NCBI RefSeq assembly: GCF_907163135.1 | Contig: NZ_CAJQUA010000001.1 | Span: 1,131,001-1,195,000 of the forward strand | Length of the DNA: 64,000 nt | Direction: 5' to 3' | From: Brachymonas denitrificans | GTDB lineage: Bacteria; Pseudomonadota; Gammaproteobacteria; Burkholderiales; Burkholderiaceae_C | Shown: in pieces, positions 46,198-55,370 of the stretch | How the letters are laid out: each line of letters begins with the position of its first letter | Position numbering within the stretch: the first letter of the stretch is position 1 | Program-made: the position numbers and the translations under genes | Notes under the pieces: generated by a model | What the model was told of the DNA's origin: nothing | The model's input: the letters and a program-made list of their open reading frames with translations, nothing else | Databases searched by the model: none

Positions 46198-48608
46198 GCC
46201 TGCGCCTCCCCGCTGGACGCCGCTGCCCCCGTCTTGCGCGTCAGGATCGCCGCGAACAACAGCGCAATTACCGCCCCTGGCCCGACCGTGGCGCCAATGG
46301 CCCGGAGCACCGGCACCTGCGAAAACGCCAGCACGCCAAAGCCGAATACGGCAGCCAGGTTGGCAACCAGCAGCGACACCATGGTGATGGATTCGCTCTC
46401 ATTTTCCAGATCGTAGCGGTCGAAGAACAGCGTGTAGTTGGAGCCCACGGCCACCACCAGCAGCAGGCCGATCAGGTGCAGCAGCGTCAGGCGTTCGCCC
46501 AGCAACACCAGCCCTGCGACCACGACGATCTCGGCCAGCAGGATGGGCGTCAGCACGCGCAGCAGGCGCTGGCCGCTCTTGAGTGACCAGGCCAGCAGCA
46601 CCACGATGGCCAGCAGGCCGGCCAGCGACAGCAGCAGTGCCTCATTGAAATAGCGGGAATACAGGTCGCGCGTTTCGGTGGTGATGTCCAGGAACAGCAC
46701 CTCCGTGCCGGGCAGCGGGGAAGCACCCGCATCCAGCACCCGCTGCACCGCAGCTCCATCGATCTCCTGCGACTTGCCCTGCGCATCCACCGGCGAGCGC
46801 AAGGGCAGCAAGGCCGACCAGCCGTTCTCGCGCTGCACCAGCATGGCTTCGAGCGTCAGCGCCAGCGCCGTGCCCTTGAGGCTCTCCGGCGTGATCAGCG
46901 GTTGCTGGCGCGCGCGCTCCAGATCCTGCGCAAAAGGCTGCAGGGTGTCGGCACGCACCGGCAAGGGCTCCAGCGCCTGCTCCAGGCGGGCCTGCAGTTC
47001 TGCAGGATCGGGCATGGCGGCACGGCGGGCATTCTGCGTGGCGGCACTGGGCAGGTAGCGCGTCGGCGTTTCAAAGCCGGAAATGGTCTTGTCGTCCACC
47101 AGTTGCAGCAGGCTGCTGCTCACCTGCTCGGTGCGACGCAACAGCGTCTCCTGATCCGGCGCAGACACCACCACCAGATAGCGCAAGTCCGGCTGCCCCA
47201 GGTCGCGCCGCAGCGACTCATCCAGATCCTGCGCCTCCTGCGATACCGGACTCAGGCCGGACAGAGCACGGTTCCAGATACTGCCATGCAGCGAGGTCCA
47301 GACCAGCACGCCCGCTGCAAGCAGCGCCACCAGCAAGACCAGCGGCCGCAGGCGGCGCAGGGCCGCCACACGCCGCGTCAGCCACTGCCCCAGACGGCGT
47401 GCCGGCCCCAGATTGACAGGCCGGGCAGGCAGCTCCGGCAGCACATAGCGCGTGACCAGCGCCGCCGTGCAAAGGCCGGTAATCGAATACAGTCCCAGCT
47501 GCGCCAGGCCGGGAAAGCCCGCAAACACCAGCGCGGCAAACCCGAAAACGGAAGTCAGCACTCCCAGCCGGATGGTGGGCCAGAAACGTTTCGCCCACGA
47601 GGCACTGCCCGCCGCCCCGCCAGAACCCGTTTTCCCGGACTGCACGAAATAGTAGATGCTGTAATCCACCGCCTCGCCGATCAGCGTGGTACCGAACCCC
47701 ACCGTGATGCCATGCACCACGCCAAACACCAGGCTGACCGCGGCAATGCCCATCACCACTGCCGTGAACACCGGCACCAGGCTCATGCCGACCGTCAGCG
47801 GCGAGCGATACACCAGCAACAGCAGCGTCAGCACCGCCAGAAAGCCCGCCACCGACAGCCGCATGGCCTCGCTGCGGATGGTGTTGCGCGCATCCACCGA
47901 AAACACCGGTGCACCGGACAGCAGCAGCCTGACCGGCTGCAATGAAGCGTCCTTCGCCTGCACCTCGGCAAACGCCTGCCGCACGCTGGCCAGCGCCTGC
48001 TCCTGTGCATCCGTATCCGAGCCTGCGGCACGCGTCTGTGCCATCAGGATGGCCCGCCGGCCATCCTTCGACAGCCACACATTGGCTCCCGCCGGACGAT
48101 CCGCACTGTCAAGCTCATCCACCAGCGCCAGCAACTCGCCCGTGGGATCACGGGGGAAAATCTCCTTGAGCAGCATGCCCGCAGGCGAGCCCAGCATGTC
48201 GACGGAGTGCGTGACGGACTGGCGCAGCCCCTCCACGCTGAAATGCCCTTCGCTTACAGCCGGGCTGAGCAGATAGCGGTTCTCGAACAGGAACACGCGG
48301 TCCTTCTCGAAGGCCTCTGCCGAACCATTGGCCACGATGGAGAAGCGGTCGCTGGCGCGCATCTGCCCCGCGAGAGCCTGCGATGCCGCCTCGCGCTGCT
48401 CCTGCGTACCGCCTTCCAGCCCCACCAGCAGCATGCGCGAGACGCTGCCCACGGTGATCTGGTCCACCAGCAATTGCTGCTGCTTGCTCGGGCTTTGCGG
48501 CAGAAAGGCCGACATGTCGGTGGTGAAGGTGCTGCGGACAATGACCAGCAGGCCGACCACCAGTGCCAGCATCCAGATCCAGACTACCCTGCTACGCCAG
48601 AAACCCAT
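46194..48608 (-). CDS. MMPL/RND-family exporter (aryl-polyene lipid transport)
   Basis: 804 aa. Duplicated RND layout: helix 1, periplasmic loop (about 30-235), six helices, second loop (about 440-620), and a second six-helix bundle ending in DRYDLENESESITMVSLLVA. The first repeat contains GFGTTLIGEAVDYSIYYFVQ; the first 20 residues of that stretch carry the proton-relay Asp typical of MMPL proteins. AAGG-like ribosome site before ATG at 48608. Expected to move lipid-linked polyene across the inner membrane, as MMPL genes do in other aryl-polyene clusters. Separated by 100 bases from the macrodomain gene; that spacer holds a TGCCGCGCGGCA palindrome but no gene. Confidence 0.92.
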   Translation of the reverse strand: MGFWRSRVVWIWMLALVVGLLVIVRSTFTTDMSAFLPQSPSKQQQLLVDQITVGSVSRMLLVGLEGGTQEQREAASQALAGQMRASDRFSIVANGSAEAFEKDRVFLFENRYLLSPAVSEGHFSVEGLRQSVTHSVDMLGSPAGMLLKEIFPRDPTGELLALVDELDSADRPAGANVWLSKDGRRAILMAQTRAAGSDTDAQEQALASVRQAFAEVQAKDASLQPVRLLLSGAPVFSVDARNTIRSEAMRLSVAGFLAVLTLLLLVYRSPLTVGMSLVPVFTAVVMGIAAVSLVFGVVHGITVGFGTTLIGEAVDYSIYYFVQSGKTGSGGAAGSASWAKRFWPTIRLGVLTSVFGFAALVFAGFPGLAQLGLYSITGLCTAALVTRYVLPELPARPVNLGPARRLGQWLTRRVAALRRLRPLVLLVALLAAGVLVWTSLHGSIWNRALSGLSPVSQEAQDLDESLRRDLGQPDLRYLVVVSAPDQETLLRRTEQVSSSLLQLVDDKTISGFETPTRYLPSAATQNARRAAMPDPAELQARLEQALEPLPVRADTLQPFAQDLERARQQPLITPESLKGTALALTLEAMLVQRENGWSALLPLRSPVDAQGKSQEIDGAAVQRVLDAGASPLPGTEVLFLDITTETRDLYSRYFNEALLLSLAGLLAIVVLLAWSLKSGQRLLRVLTPILLAEIVVVAGLVLLGERLTLLHLIGLLLVVAVGSNYTLFFDRYDLENESESITMVSLLVANLAAVFGFGVLAFSQVPVLRAIGATVGPGAVIALLFAAILTRKTGAAASSGEAQA

Positions 48609-48708
48609 GAAGCCCTTCCCGCCTTGTGCGCCGAAAAGCCCACATTGTCACAGAGAAAGCGCTACCAAAGCCTGCACGACTGCCGGAATGCCGCGCGGCA
48701 GCCATCGC

Positions 48709-49218
48709 TCAGGCTGCCAGCAGACGCTCGTAAGTCTGCAAATCGCCCGAGGAGAAGCAGCAGAACAGTACGTGCTCCACGCCGGGCGCCTGCGTCAGCG
48801 TGGCGCGCACGGTTTGCACCGCAATCGCGGCGGCATCGGCGTGCGGATAGCCATACACCCCGGTGCTGATGCCGGGAAACGCGATGCTGCGTACCCCGTT
48901 GGCCTGGGCCAGCAGCAGCGCGTTGCGGTAGCAGGAGGCCAGCAGGCCGGCCTCGCCCTGAGCGCCCCCATGCCAGACCGGACCCACGGTATGGATCACA
49001 TGCCGCGCCGGCAGCCGGTAGCCCGCCGTGATTCTGGCCTCACCGGTCGGACAGCCATGCAGCATGCGGCATTCCGCCAGCAACTCCGGCCCGGCGGCGC
49101 GGTGGATGGCACCGTCCACCCCGCCTCCCCCCAGCAGGCTGTTGTTCGCAGCATTGACGATGGCATCCACCGGCAGCGTGGTGATGTAGGCCTGGATCGC
49201 CTCAAGCACGGCAGCCAT
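48709..49218 (-). CDS. Macrodomain protein (ADP-ribose-binding / O-acetyl-ADP-ribose deacetylase, YmdB-like)
   Basis: 169 aa MacroD-type domain. [19 protein letters not shown] binds the distal ribose; further motifs are [22 protein letters not shown] (split over two strands) and [15 protein letters not shown] for the phosphate loop. Members hydrolyse O-acetyl-ADP-ribose or ADP-ribosylated protein or nucleic acid. A textbook AGGAGG sits five bases before its ATG and overlaps the stop codon of the LolA-like gene, so it is translationally tied to the pigment operon. No such gene is a usual part of aryl-polyene clusters, and its role here is unknown. Confidence 0.93.
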   Translation of the reverse strand: MAAVLEAIQAYITTLPVDAIVNAANNSLLGGGGVDGAIHRAAGPELLAECRMLHGCPTGEARITAGYRLPARHVIHTVGPVWHGGAQGEAGLLASCYRNALLLAQANGVRSIAFPGISTGVYGYPHADAAAIAVQTVRATLTQAPGVEHVLFCCFSSGDLQTYERLLAA

Positions 49219-49228
49219 CGATGCCTCC

Positions 49229-49822
49229 TCAGCGCTTGGCCAGCGGCTCGATCACCATCACCGAACGGTCGCCGTCGGCCTGCTGGTACTCGATGGTGCG
49301 CACCTGCTCCTTGTCGCCGCTGGCAATCACCTTGCTGATGATGGCCTTCATTCTGGCATCCTTGGGCACCATGGCCAGCGTCCACTTCTTCGCCGTGCCC
49401 TTGAGCTCATAGTCGTAGCTGCGCTCCAGCTTGCCGGCATCGCCCGTCAGCAGGCCGACGATCACATCCACGAAGGCCGCCGCCTGTGGCTGGCTCGACA
49501 GGCGCACGTTGTAGGTCTTGCCACCGCGCTCCACGCGCAATGCATCGCCATCCACGCGCAGCAGTTCGGCCGCCGGCTCGACTGTTTTCTTCTCGAACAG
49601 CTGCGGCGCCACATAGCGCACCTCGCCACTGCTGCGCAGCGGCTTGTCCAGCACCTTCATGTGCCTGGTCTCGACGAAGCGGCCGGTGCGCTCCTTGTAC
49701 TGGCCCATGTTCTGCATCAGCTGTCCCATGTCCAACGCCCAGGCGGGAGCCGACAGTGCAACACCGGCAGCCAGCAGCGCGGTGCGGCGCAGAAAACGGG
49801 AAAAAAGACCTTGTGCTTGCAT
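49229..49822 (-). CDS. LolA-like outer-membrane lipid/lipoprotein carrier of the pigment cluster
   Basis: 197 aa with signal peptide ([20 protein letters not shown]). LolA-like half-barrel: [21 protein letters not shown] (first 20 residues form the barrel strands), [15 protein letters not shown] and the C-terminal [14 protein letters not shown]. LolA homologues are standard in aryl-polyene clusters and are expected to ferry the lipidic product through the periplasm. It lies between an acyltransferase and the macrodomain gene. True LolA would be encoded elsewhere; lolB is at 17.3 kb. Confidence 0.88.
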   Translation of the reverse strand: MQAQGLFSRFLRRTALLAAGVALSAPAWALDMGQLMQNMGQYKERTGRFVETRHMKVLDKPLRSSGEVRYVAPQLFEKKTVEPAAELLRVDGDALRVERGGKTYNVRLSSQPQAAAFVDVIVGLLTGDAGKLERSYDYELKGTAKKWTLAMVPKDARMKAIISKVIASGDKEQVRTIEYQQADGDRSVMVIEPLAKR

Positions 49823-49841
49823 GCGAAAAACCTCGGAAAAA

Positions 49842-50804
49842 TCAGGAACGGGGATCAGGCGCCGTCACGCCCGGCACGGATTGGACAGGCTTCGGGGGCG
49901 AAGGTTTCCAGAAATCGAAAAAATTGAACCAGTTGTGCGGAGCAGCCCGGCACTGCGCCTCCAGCTCGGCCACATAGGCCTGCTGGGCCGCCTGCAGCCG
50001 CTGCCCACGCTCCGCGCGCGGGCAATCGGAAAAATCGGCCAGCGGCACGGCATGCACGCGATAGCGGTTGCCTTCCTCGTACACGCCGGCCAGAAAGAAC
50101 ACCGGACAGCGCAGCATGGCCGCCAGCCGCAAGGGGCCGGCGGGAAACGACGCTTCCTCGCCCAGAAATGGCAGGCGAACCACGTCATCGTCATCCAGCC
50201 CGCGATCCGCCAGCAGCCCCAGCATGTCGCCCTGCTCCAGCTTTTCGCGCGCCAGCAGCATGGAATCGACCCGGTTGAGCGCAATAATGTGGCGCGGCGC
50301 ATCCGGATTGATGGCGGCCAGAATGCTGTTGATCTTGCTGGCGTTTTCTTCGTACATCAGCATGTGGGCACGCCGCTGGTGCGCATCGCCAAAGGCCTTG
50401 AGCATGGCAAAGCTGCCGAAGTGCGCTCCCATGATGATCAGCCCGCGCCCCCGCGACAGCGTGGCCTCCAGCGCCTCGCGTCCCTCCAGACGGATGTCGA
50501 ACAGTTCCATCTGGCCGTTGAGCACGAACACGCGGTCATGAATGGTGGTGGCAAAGCTCAGGAAGTGGCGATAGAGCTGCCCCCAGCCGGCCGGCCGCTG
50601 CCACAGGTGCCGGTAGAACTGCTGCAGCGCCTTGCGCGCGCCCGGCGAGAACAGCAGGAAATACAGGGCGATGCCGCGCAGCACCAAGCGGCTCAGCGGC
50701 CGCCCCAGCAATAGCGACAGCCAGACCATGAAGCGCACCACCGGCACCTGGCTGCGCTCGCGGCGCGTGGCCCATTCGGCACTGGCTTCGCCCTGGCTAC
50801 TCAT
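49842..50804 (-). CDS. LpxL/HtrB-like acyltransferase of the pigment cluster
   Basis: 320 aa. N-terminal membrane helix, then the lysophospholipid/lipid A acyltransferase fold: GLIIMGAHFGSFAMLKAF with the catalytic H-x4 pattern, GLLADRGLDDDDVVRLPFLG, and FPAGPLRLAAMLRCPVFFLA. Members of this family in aryl-polyene clusters are believed to transfer an acyl chain during assembly of the lipid product. ATG overlaps the ligase stop by four bases. Confidence 0.88.
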   Translation of the reverse strand: MSSQGEASAEWATRRERSQVPVVRFMVWLSLLLGRPLSRLVLRGIALYFLLFSPGARKALQQFYRHLWQRPAGWGQLYRHFLSFATTIHDRVFVLNGQMELFDIRLEGREALEATLSRGRGLIIMGAHFGSFAMLKAFGDAHQRRAHMLMYEENASKINSILAAINPDAPRHIIALNRVDSMLLAREKLEQGDMLGLLADRGLDDDDVVRLPFLGEEASFPAGPLRLAAMLRCPVFFLAGVYEEGNRYRVHAVPLADFSDCPRAERGQRLQAAQQAYVAELEAQCRAAPHNWFNFFDFWKPSPPKPVQSVPGVTAPDPRS

Positions 50805-52525
50805 GCGTTTTCCTGCGCTGGCGCAGACAATGCCCGCAAGGTGCCGCTGGCCACGGTCTCCTCGCCGCGAAGCACCCTGAAGCTGGCCGCAAACGGCTTG
50901 CCAGGCGCTTCCACAGGCTCCAGCCGGATGTCGAGAACATCACCCGGCCCGCAGGGCAGCAGGAACTTGGCCTGCTGCACGCTGCAGGCCTGTCCGCGTG
51001 CTTGCGGCAGCGCGCGCCACGCATCCACACAGCGCTGCAGCAGCAGGGCCCCCGGCACCACCGGCTGGCCCGGGAAATGGCCGGCGAACACTGGATGATC
51101 CACCGGCACCTGCCAGCGCAAATCGGGCTTGTGCGCAGCCGCATGCTGCCGCAACTGGTGCTCGGCATACAGCCCCTGCAGAGCCTGCTGCGGCAGCTTG
51201 CTCGTCTCGTTGCGCGGCATGCGCTCCACCAGAATCAGTGGACGCGGCAGGAACACCGCCTCCACATAGGGGTGCAGCGCATCCAGGATGTCACGCGCGC
51301 TCATGCCCGGCGCCTGGGCCACCAGACACAGCCGTTCCACCTCCGGCACCAGCGGCGCATGGCCACCCGGAACATCCACCGGCTTGGGGAGAAAAAAGGC
51401 ACCATCCTGAATGCCAGGAATCTGTGCCAACTGATGATTCAGATAGGCCAGTGACGAGCGGCGCCCCGCGATATTCACCATGTCGGTCTTGCGGCCGTGC
51501 AGGATGAAGCCATCCTCTCCCACCAGCTCGATCACATCCGACATGGGCACCCGCCCCTCCACATGGCCGCCACTGGCAAAGGTCGTATCCCCTTGTTGCT
51601 CCAGCCGCACGCCCGGAAACAGGCGCCAGGCCGGGCCCTCCAGCGGCCGGCGCACGGCCAGCTGACTGGTTTCGGTGCTGCCGTAGATTTCGCGCAGCGG
51701 AGCGCCAAAGTGTGCCTCGGCCTGCCCGGCGAGTGCAGGCGCCAGCGGCGCCGTGGCGCAGAGCAACTGGTCCACCGGCGGATAGTCCAAACCGGCATCC
51801 ACCAGCACGCGCAGATGCACCGGCGTGGTCACTAGCATGCGCGGCTGCGGCACGGATGCCAGCGCCTGCGCCACGTCTGCCGGGTAGAACGGCCTCCCCG
51901 TCCAGAGGCTGCAACCGGCCAGCAAGGCCAGCAGCATTAACGATTCAAAGCCATACATGTGCTGGGAGGGCACCGTCCCCACGATGCAGGTCTGCGACCC
52001 CTGATCCAGCCCCAGCATTTGCGCTTCGGCCAATGCATTGAGATGCAGCTTGCCCCAGGTCTTGGCATGCGGCACCGGCTGGCCGGTCGAGCCCGAGGTG
52101 AATACCAGCGACACCACCTGTTCCGCGGGAATCTGCGGAATCTCCACATCCTGTGCCTTCGACGGAACCAGTTGCCGCACGACCGGCAGCAAGGGCATCA
52201 GTGCCTCCAGCCCTTCGCTCTCCCCGTCATGCAGGCAGACCGGCCGGGGGGCGTGCTGCAGCAGGTGACGCACCGCCTCCGGCGCAAGCGACGAGGGTTG
52301 CAGACTGACACGTCCGCTTACGATGCCGGCGCCGAAACCGACCAGAAACAGGTAGCGGTTGCGACAGACGTTGAGGACGTGGGTGCAGTCCGCCGGCAAC
52401 CCTGCCGCCAGCGCGTGCACGTCATGCAGCCACTGCCGGACCGTGATCGGCCCGTCGGCATCGCGTGCCAGCACCGCATCAGGCTGCGCATGGCCGCACA
52501 GGGGCCAGAAGGAACGTGCATTCAT
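50801..52525 (-). CDS. Acyl-AMP ligase fused to a C-terminal hot-dog (ApeI-like) dehydratase domain
   Basis: 574 aa bifunctional protein. Residues 1-460: adenylate-forming ligase with FTSGSTGQP (142-150), YGSTET (281-286), HGRKTDMVNIAG (343-354) and the catalytic Lys in RNETSKLP (K443); probably loads the aryl starter acid on an ACP. Residues about 470-570: FabZ/ApeI-like hot-dog with DHPVFAGHFPGQPVVPG (H483 kept), but Gln at position 497 where FabZ has its catalytic Glu. Known aryl-polyene systems encode the ligase and ApeI as separate proteins, so this is a fusion. The two motifs are in one uninterrupted frame. Confidence 0.92.
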   Translation of the reverse strand: MNARSFWPLCGHAQPDAVLARDADGPITVRQWLHDVHALAAGLPADCTHVLNVCRNRYLFLVGFGAGIVSGRVSLQPSSLAPEAVRHLLQHAPRPVCLHDGESEGLEALMPLLPVVRQLVPSKAQDVEIPQIPAEQVVSLVFTSGSTGQPVPHAKTWGKLHLNALAEAQMLGLDQGSQTCIVGTVPSQHMYGFESLMLLALLAGCSLWTGRPFYPADVAQALASVPQPRMLVTTPVHLRVLVDAGLDYPPVDQLLCATAPLAPALAGQAEAHFGAPLREIYGSTETSQLAVRRPLEGPAWRLFPGVRLEQQGDTTFASGGHVEGRVPMSDVIELVGEDGFILHGRKTDMVNIAGRRSSLAYLNHQLAQIPGIQDGAFFLPKPVDVPGGHAPLVPEVERLCLVAQAPGMSARDILDALHPYVEAVFLPRPLILVERMPRNETSKLPQQALQGLYAEHQLRQHAAAHKPDLRWQVPVDHPVFAGHFPGQPVVPGALLLQRCVDAWRALPQARGQACSVQQAKFLLPCGPGDVLDIRLEPVEAPGKPFAASFRVLRGEETVASGTLRALSAPAQENA

Positions 52526-53280
52526 TGCTGGCGCTCCTCACCCCTGGCTTGCACCGTCTGCGACGGGCTGGCGGAAAAGGTGCGCCAGTCCACCGAACGC
52601 ATGGCCCGCAGTGTGTCCCGCAATCCGCTGCGGTCTGCCGGCGGCAGCAGCCAGCGGCGCGCCAGCACTTCCAGCACGAACAGCGCCACCATCAACGCCG
52701 GAGACAGCACCGACGAATAAAACGCCCAGGCCGTCGGCGTCCCGAACACGAACAACCCGGCAGACACCAGCCATACCAATGCAATCGTGAGCGCCCACAG
52801 CCAGGTGATGGCGCGGGTGTAGCGCAACTGGGCCAGCGACAGCACCGGATGCACCATGCCCGCCATCGCCGTGCACAGCGGGGTATGGCCGGCTCGCAGC
52901 GTATGCGCAAAGGCCCAGAACACCAGCCCCAGCAGCAGGGTTTCCTGCAGGAAATAGTACAGGCGCACCTGCTGTGGCTGCACCAGGCCATCGTGACCCG
53001 CAGGCACCAGCCAGGCGAGGCCTGCAGACAGTGTCGCCAGCAAGCCCGCAGCCAGCGCGAATTGCCAGATCCGTCCCCCCAGGCGGGACCCTGCAAGCAC
53101 CCCGCCCCACACCGCCAGCGGCGCCAGCATGGGCAGCAGCGACCACCAGCGCGGCTCACGCTGCACGCAGGCCCAGAACACCAGCGCGGCATACGCCAGT
53201 ACGGCCAGCCCCTTCAACAGGGCCGGCAGGGACGGGCGCGGCAATTCCGCCGGAGAGGAAAGCATGTAGGAAGCAGGCAT
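52522..53280 (-). CDS. COG4648-type integral membrane protein of aryl-polyene cluster
   Basis: 252 aa with seven or so membrane helices and no catalytic motif I recognise. The VRLYYFLQETLLLGLVFWAF and SLAQLRYTRAITWLWALTIA segments resemble the COG4648 membrane proteins found beside the ligase in aryl-polyene clusters. Function unknown; an export or scaffold role is a guess. Its stop overlaps the ligase start (ATGA), and the ACP gene lies 35 bases upstream. Confidence 0.8.
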   Translation of the reverse strand: MPASYMLSSPAELPRPSLPALLKGLAVLAYAALVFWACVQREPRWWSLLPMLAPLAVWGGVLAGSRLGGRIWQFALAAGLLATLSAGLAWLVPAGHDGLVQPQQVRLYYFLQETLLLGLVFWAFAHTLRAGHTPLCTAMAGMVHPVLSLAQLRYTRAITWLWALTIALVWLVSAGLFVFGTPTAWAFYSSVLSPALMVALFVLEVLARRWLLPPADRSGLRDTLRAMRSVDWRTFSASPSQTVQARGEERQQ

Positions 53281-53315
53281 GGAAAACCGCCCCGCCGGAC
53301 ACGGGGCAACACGCC

Positions 53316-53609
53316 TCAGGCGGTGCGGTGCATCACGATATGGCCGGCCAGCGCACGCAGCGAGGCAAACACCTTGGCATTGTCGGCATCGCCAGCCTTG
53401 ATCTGCAGGCCATAGCGCTTGGAGACCACCAGCGCGATCTCGAGGATGTCGATGGAATCCAGGCCCAGGCCGTCACGGTACAGCGGAGTATCCGGTTCGA
53501 TCTCGGCTGCGGGAATATCTAGGTTGACTGCCTCGACGACCAGCTCTGCCAGTTCGGGCAGCAGCGCGTCAACGGCGGCGGCGTCAGGGGTGTGTTGTAC
53601 GTCGCTCAT
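53316..53609 (-). CDS. Acyl carrier protein, first gene of the leftward pigment operon
   Basis: 97 aa. Phosphopantetheine attachment at S52 in GLGLDSIDILE, four-helix ACP pattern. One of two ACPs, as in characterised aryl-polyene systems where one carries the starter and the other the growing chain; which is which cannot be told. Expressed from the divergent spacer with a consensus -10 about 29 bases upstream. Confidence 0.93.
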   Translation of the reverse strand: MSDVQHTPDAAAVDALLPELAELVVEAVNLDIPAAEIEPDTPLYRDGLGLDSIDILEIALVVSKRYGLQIKAGDADNAKVFASLRALAGHIVMHRTA

Positions 53610-53637
53610 GGCGGTTCCTGTGTGCTACAAAGTTAGA

Positions 53638-53643
53638 ATTATA
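53638..53643 (-). promoter_or_regulatory. Perfect -10 hexamer of the leftward pigment operon, in the divergent spacer 53610-53782
   Basis: TATAAT on the minus strand, placing the RNA start near 53631 and giving a leader of about 22 bases for the ACP gene. No good -35 is present at 16-18 bases (ACTGGC region), so an activator may be needed. The same spacer has inverted half-sites TTGCA (53679-53683) and TGCAA (53699-53703), 20 bases apart, and a tandem GCCGGC pair (53719-53731). A promoter for the rightward operon was not identified. Confidence 0.55.
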
Positions 53644-53782
53644 GGATTCGCCGGCGCCGAGCCAGTCCTTGCCCTGCCTTGCATCTGTTGCTGTTCATTG
53701 CAAACGTATCGCGTGAAAGCCGGCAGCCGGCACTGCCTTTCGACTTCTTACTGCCCAGGCCCTGACAGCCCGGTTTGCACCC

Positions 53783-54073
53783 ATGCTGAAACAACTGATC
53801 CTCGACTATCTTCGCCAGCAACCCGACGTTCCGGTCGACAAGCTCGCCGATCCCGCAGCCAGGATGGGCGAACTCGGCCTCGATTCCCTGGGCCTGGTCG
53901 AAATGCTGTTCGAGATCGAGGACAAGTACGGCTTCCAGATCGAGGAGCCGATGCGCTACGGCAGCATGACGCTGGACGAAGTGGTCGCTGACCTGGAGCA
54001 GACCATCCGCGCCCGCAACAACGGCGAGATGCCCGAGCTCCCGGCCCAGGCAGGCCCTGCCGGCCATGCGTGA
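53783..54073 (+). CDS. Acyl carrier protein, first gene of the rightward pigment operon
   Basis: 96 aa. Phosphopantetheine serine S35 in ELGLDSLGLVEML, followed by an acidic helix (FEIEDKYGFQIEEP). The C-terminal tail after residue 80 is flexible (PAQAGPAGHA). Overlaps the ketosynthase start by 8 bases, so the pair is probably co-translated and may interact. Confidence 0.93.
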   Translation: MLKQLILDYLRQQPDVPVDKLADPAARMGELGLDSLGLVEMLFEIEDKYGFQIEEPMRYGSMTLDEVVADLEQTIRARNNGEMPELPAQAGPAGHA

Positions 54074-55340
54074 AGTCGTCGTCTCCGGCATCGGGCTGAT
54101 CACCCCCTCGGGGCTGACGCGCGATGCCAGCTTCGCCGCCTGGCTCGAAGGCCGCAGCGCCGTCACCCAAGCACCCGAAGCCGTGCGCCGCTGGCTGCCC
54201 AACGCCCTGGCCGCCCCGCTGCCGCCCGGACTGGACGCCCGCCTCGACCGCGCCGACCAGGGCCTGGACCGCGCCACCCAGCTCGGCATGGTGGCCGCTG
54301 CCGAAGCCCTGCACGATGCCCGCTTCTCGCGCGACACCGTCAATACCGATCGCGCCGGTGTCTACGTTGGTGTGGGCCTGGCCGGCGCCGAAACGCTGGA
54401 AGCGCTCTATTCCACCTTCTACCAGCGCCTGTACGATCCCGAAGGCAACGGCCACCGTAACCCCACGGTGCTGCACCCGCTGACCGTACCGCGCCTGATG
54501 GCCAACGCCACGGCCGCAGCGGCCTCCATGCGCTACGGCCTCAAGGGCGCCTCGCACACCTATAGCGTGGCCTGCGCCTCGTCGGCGGTTGCCATCGGCG
54601 AAGCGTGGCGCGCCATTCTGGCCGGCCATGCCGACACCATGCTGGTGATCGGCACCGAGGCCCAGCTCACCACCGGCGCCTACCTCGGCTGGAACGCCCT
54701 GCGCGTGCTCGCCACGCCCGACACCGATGACATCGCCCAAAGCTGCAAGCCTTTCGACGCCCGCCGCAACGGCTTTGTGCTGGGCGAAGGCGCAGCCGCG
54801 CTGGTGCTCGAAACCCGCAGCACCGCCGAAGCCCGCGGGGCTCCCATCTACGGCGTGCTGTGCGGCTACGGCAGCAGCAGCGATGCCGCACATCTCACGG
54901 CACCCTCGGCCGACGGTCAGGCCCGCGCCATGCGCCAGGCCCTGCACGAGGCCCATATCACGCCCGAACAGGTCGGTTACATCAACGCCCACGGCACCGC
55001 CACCCAGGTTGGCGACGCCACCGAATCGCAATCGATCCAGGACGTGTTCGGCCCGCACGCCGCGCAGATTCCGGTCAGTGCCAGCAAGTCCATGCACGGC
55101 CATCTGATCGGCGCTGCCGGTGCAGTTGAATTCGCCAGCACCCTTCTGAGCCTGCACACCGGCTCCATCCCGCCCACGGCCAATCTGCAACAGCCCGACC
55201 CGGCCTGCCCGCTCGATTACGTTCCGCTACAAGCCCGTCACGGGCTTGCGCTAGAGTATGCGCTGTCCAACTCGTTTGCGTTCGGGGGCAGCAACGTCTC
55301 TCTGCTCGCGCGCAGATACCGGCCGCTGGCTGCCGCCTGA
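54066..55340 (+). CDS. Beta-ketoacyl-ACP synthase, FabF-like (ApeR-type)
   Basis: 424 aa with intact Cys-His-His: C170 in SVACASS, H309 in NAHGTATQ, H346 in SMHGHLIGAAG. Second active ketosynthase of the cluster, not overlapping a cysteine-less partner, so a homodimer is likely. By analogy with other aryl-polyene systems, one ketosynthase does the first condensation on the aryl starter. This one, next to an ACP and away from the other chain-growth genes, is the candidate. Confidence 0.93.
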   Translation: MREVVVSGIGLITPSGLTRDASFAAWLEGRSAVTQAPEAVRRWLPNALAAPLPPGLDARLDRADQGLDRATQLGMVAAAEALHDARFSRDTVNTDRAGVYVGVGLAGAETLEALYSTFYQRLYDPEGNGHRNPTVLHPLTVPRLMANATAAAASMRYGLKGASHTYSVACASSAVAIGEAWRAILAGHADTMLVIGTEAQLTTGAYLGWNALRVLATPDTDDIAQSCKPFDARRNGFVLGEGAAALVLETRSTAEARGAPIYGVLCGYGSSSDAAHLTAPSADGQARAMRQALHEAHITPEQVGYINAHGTATQVGDATESQSIQDVFGPHAAQIPVSASKSMHGHLIGAAGAVEFASTLLSLHTGSIPPTANLQQPDPACPLDYVPLQARHGLALEYALSNSFAFGGSNVSLLARRYRPLAAA

Positions 55341-55370
55341 CCTTCGCAGCCGCCGCCAAAAGGAAGCCCC

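Noticed and set aside
53748-55190. 480-codon minus-strand frame opposite the ACP and ketosynthase
   Set aside because: Gly/Ala/His-rich shadow; both plus-strand genes have intact active-site motifs.
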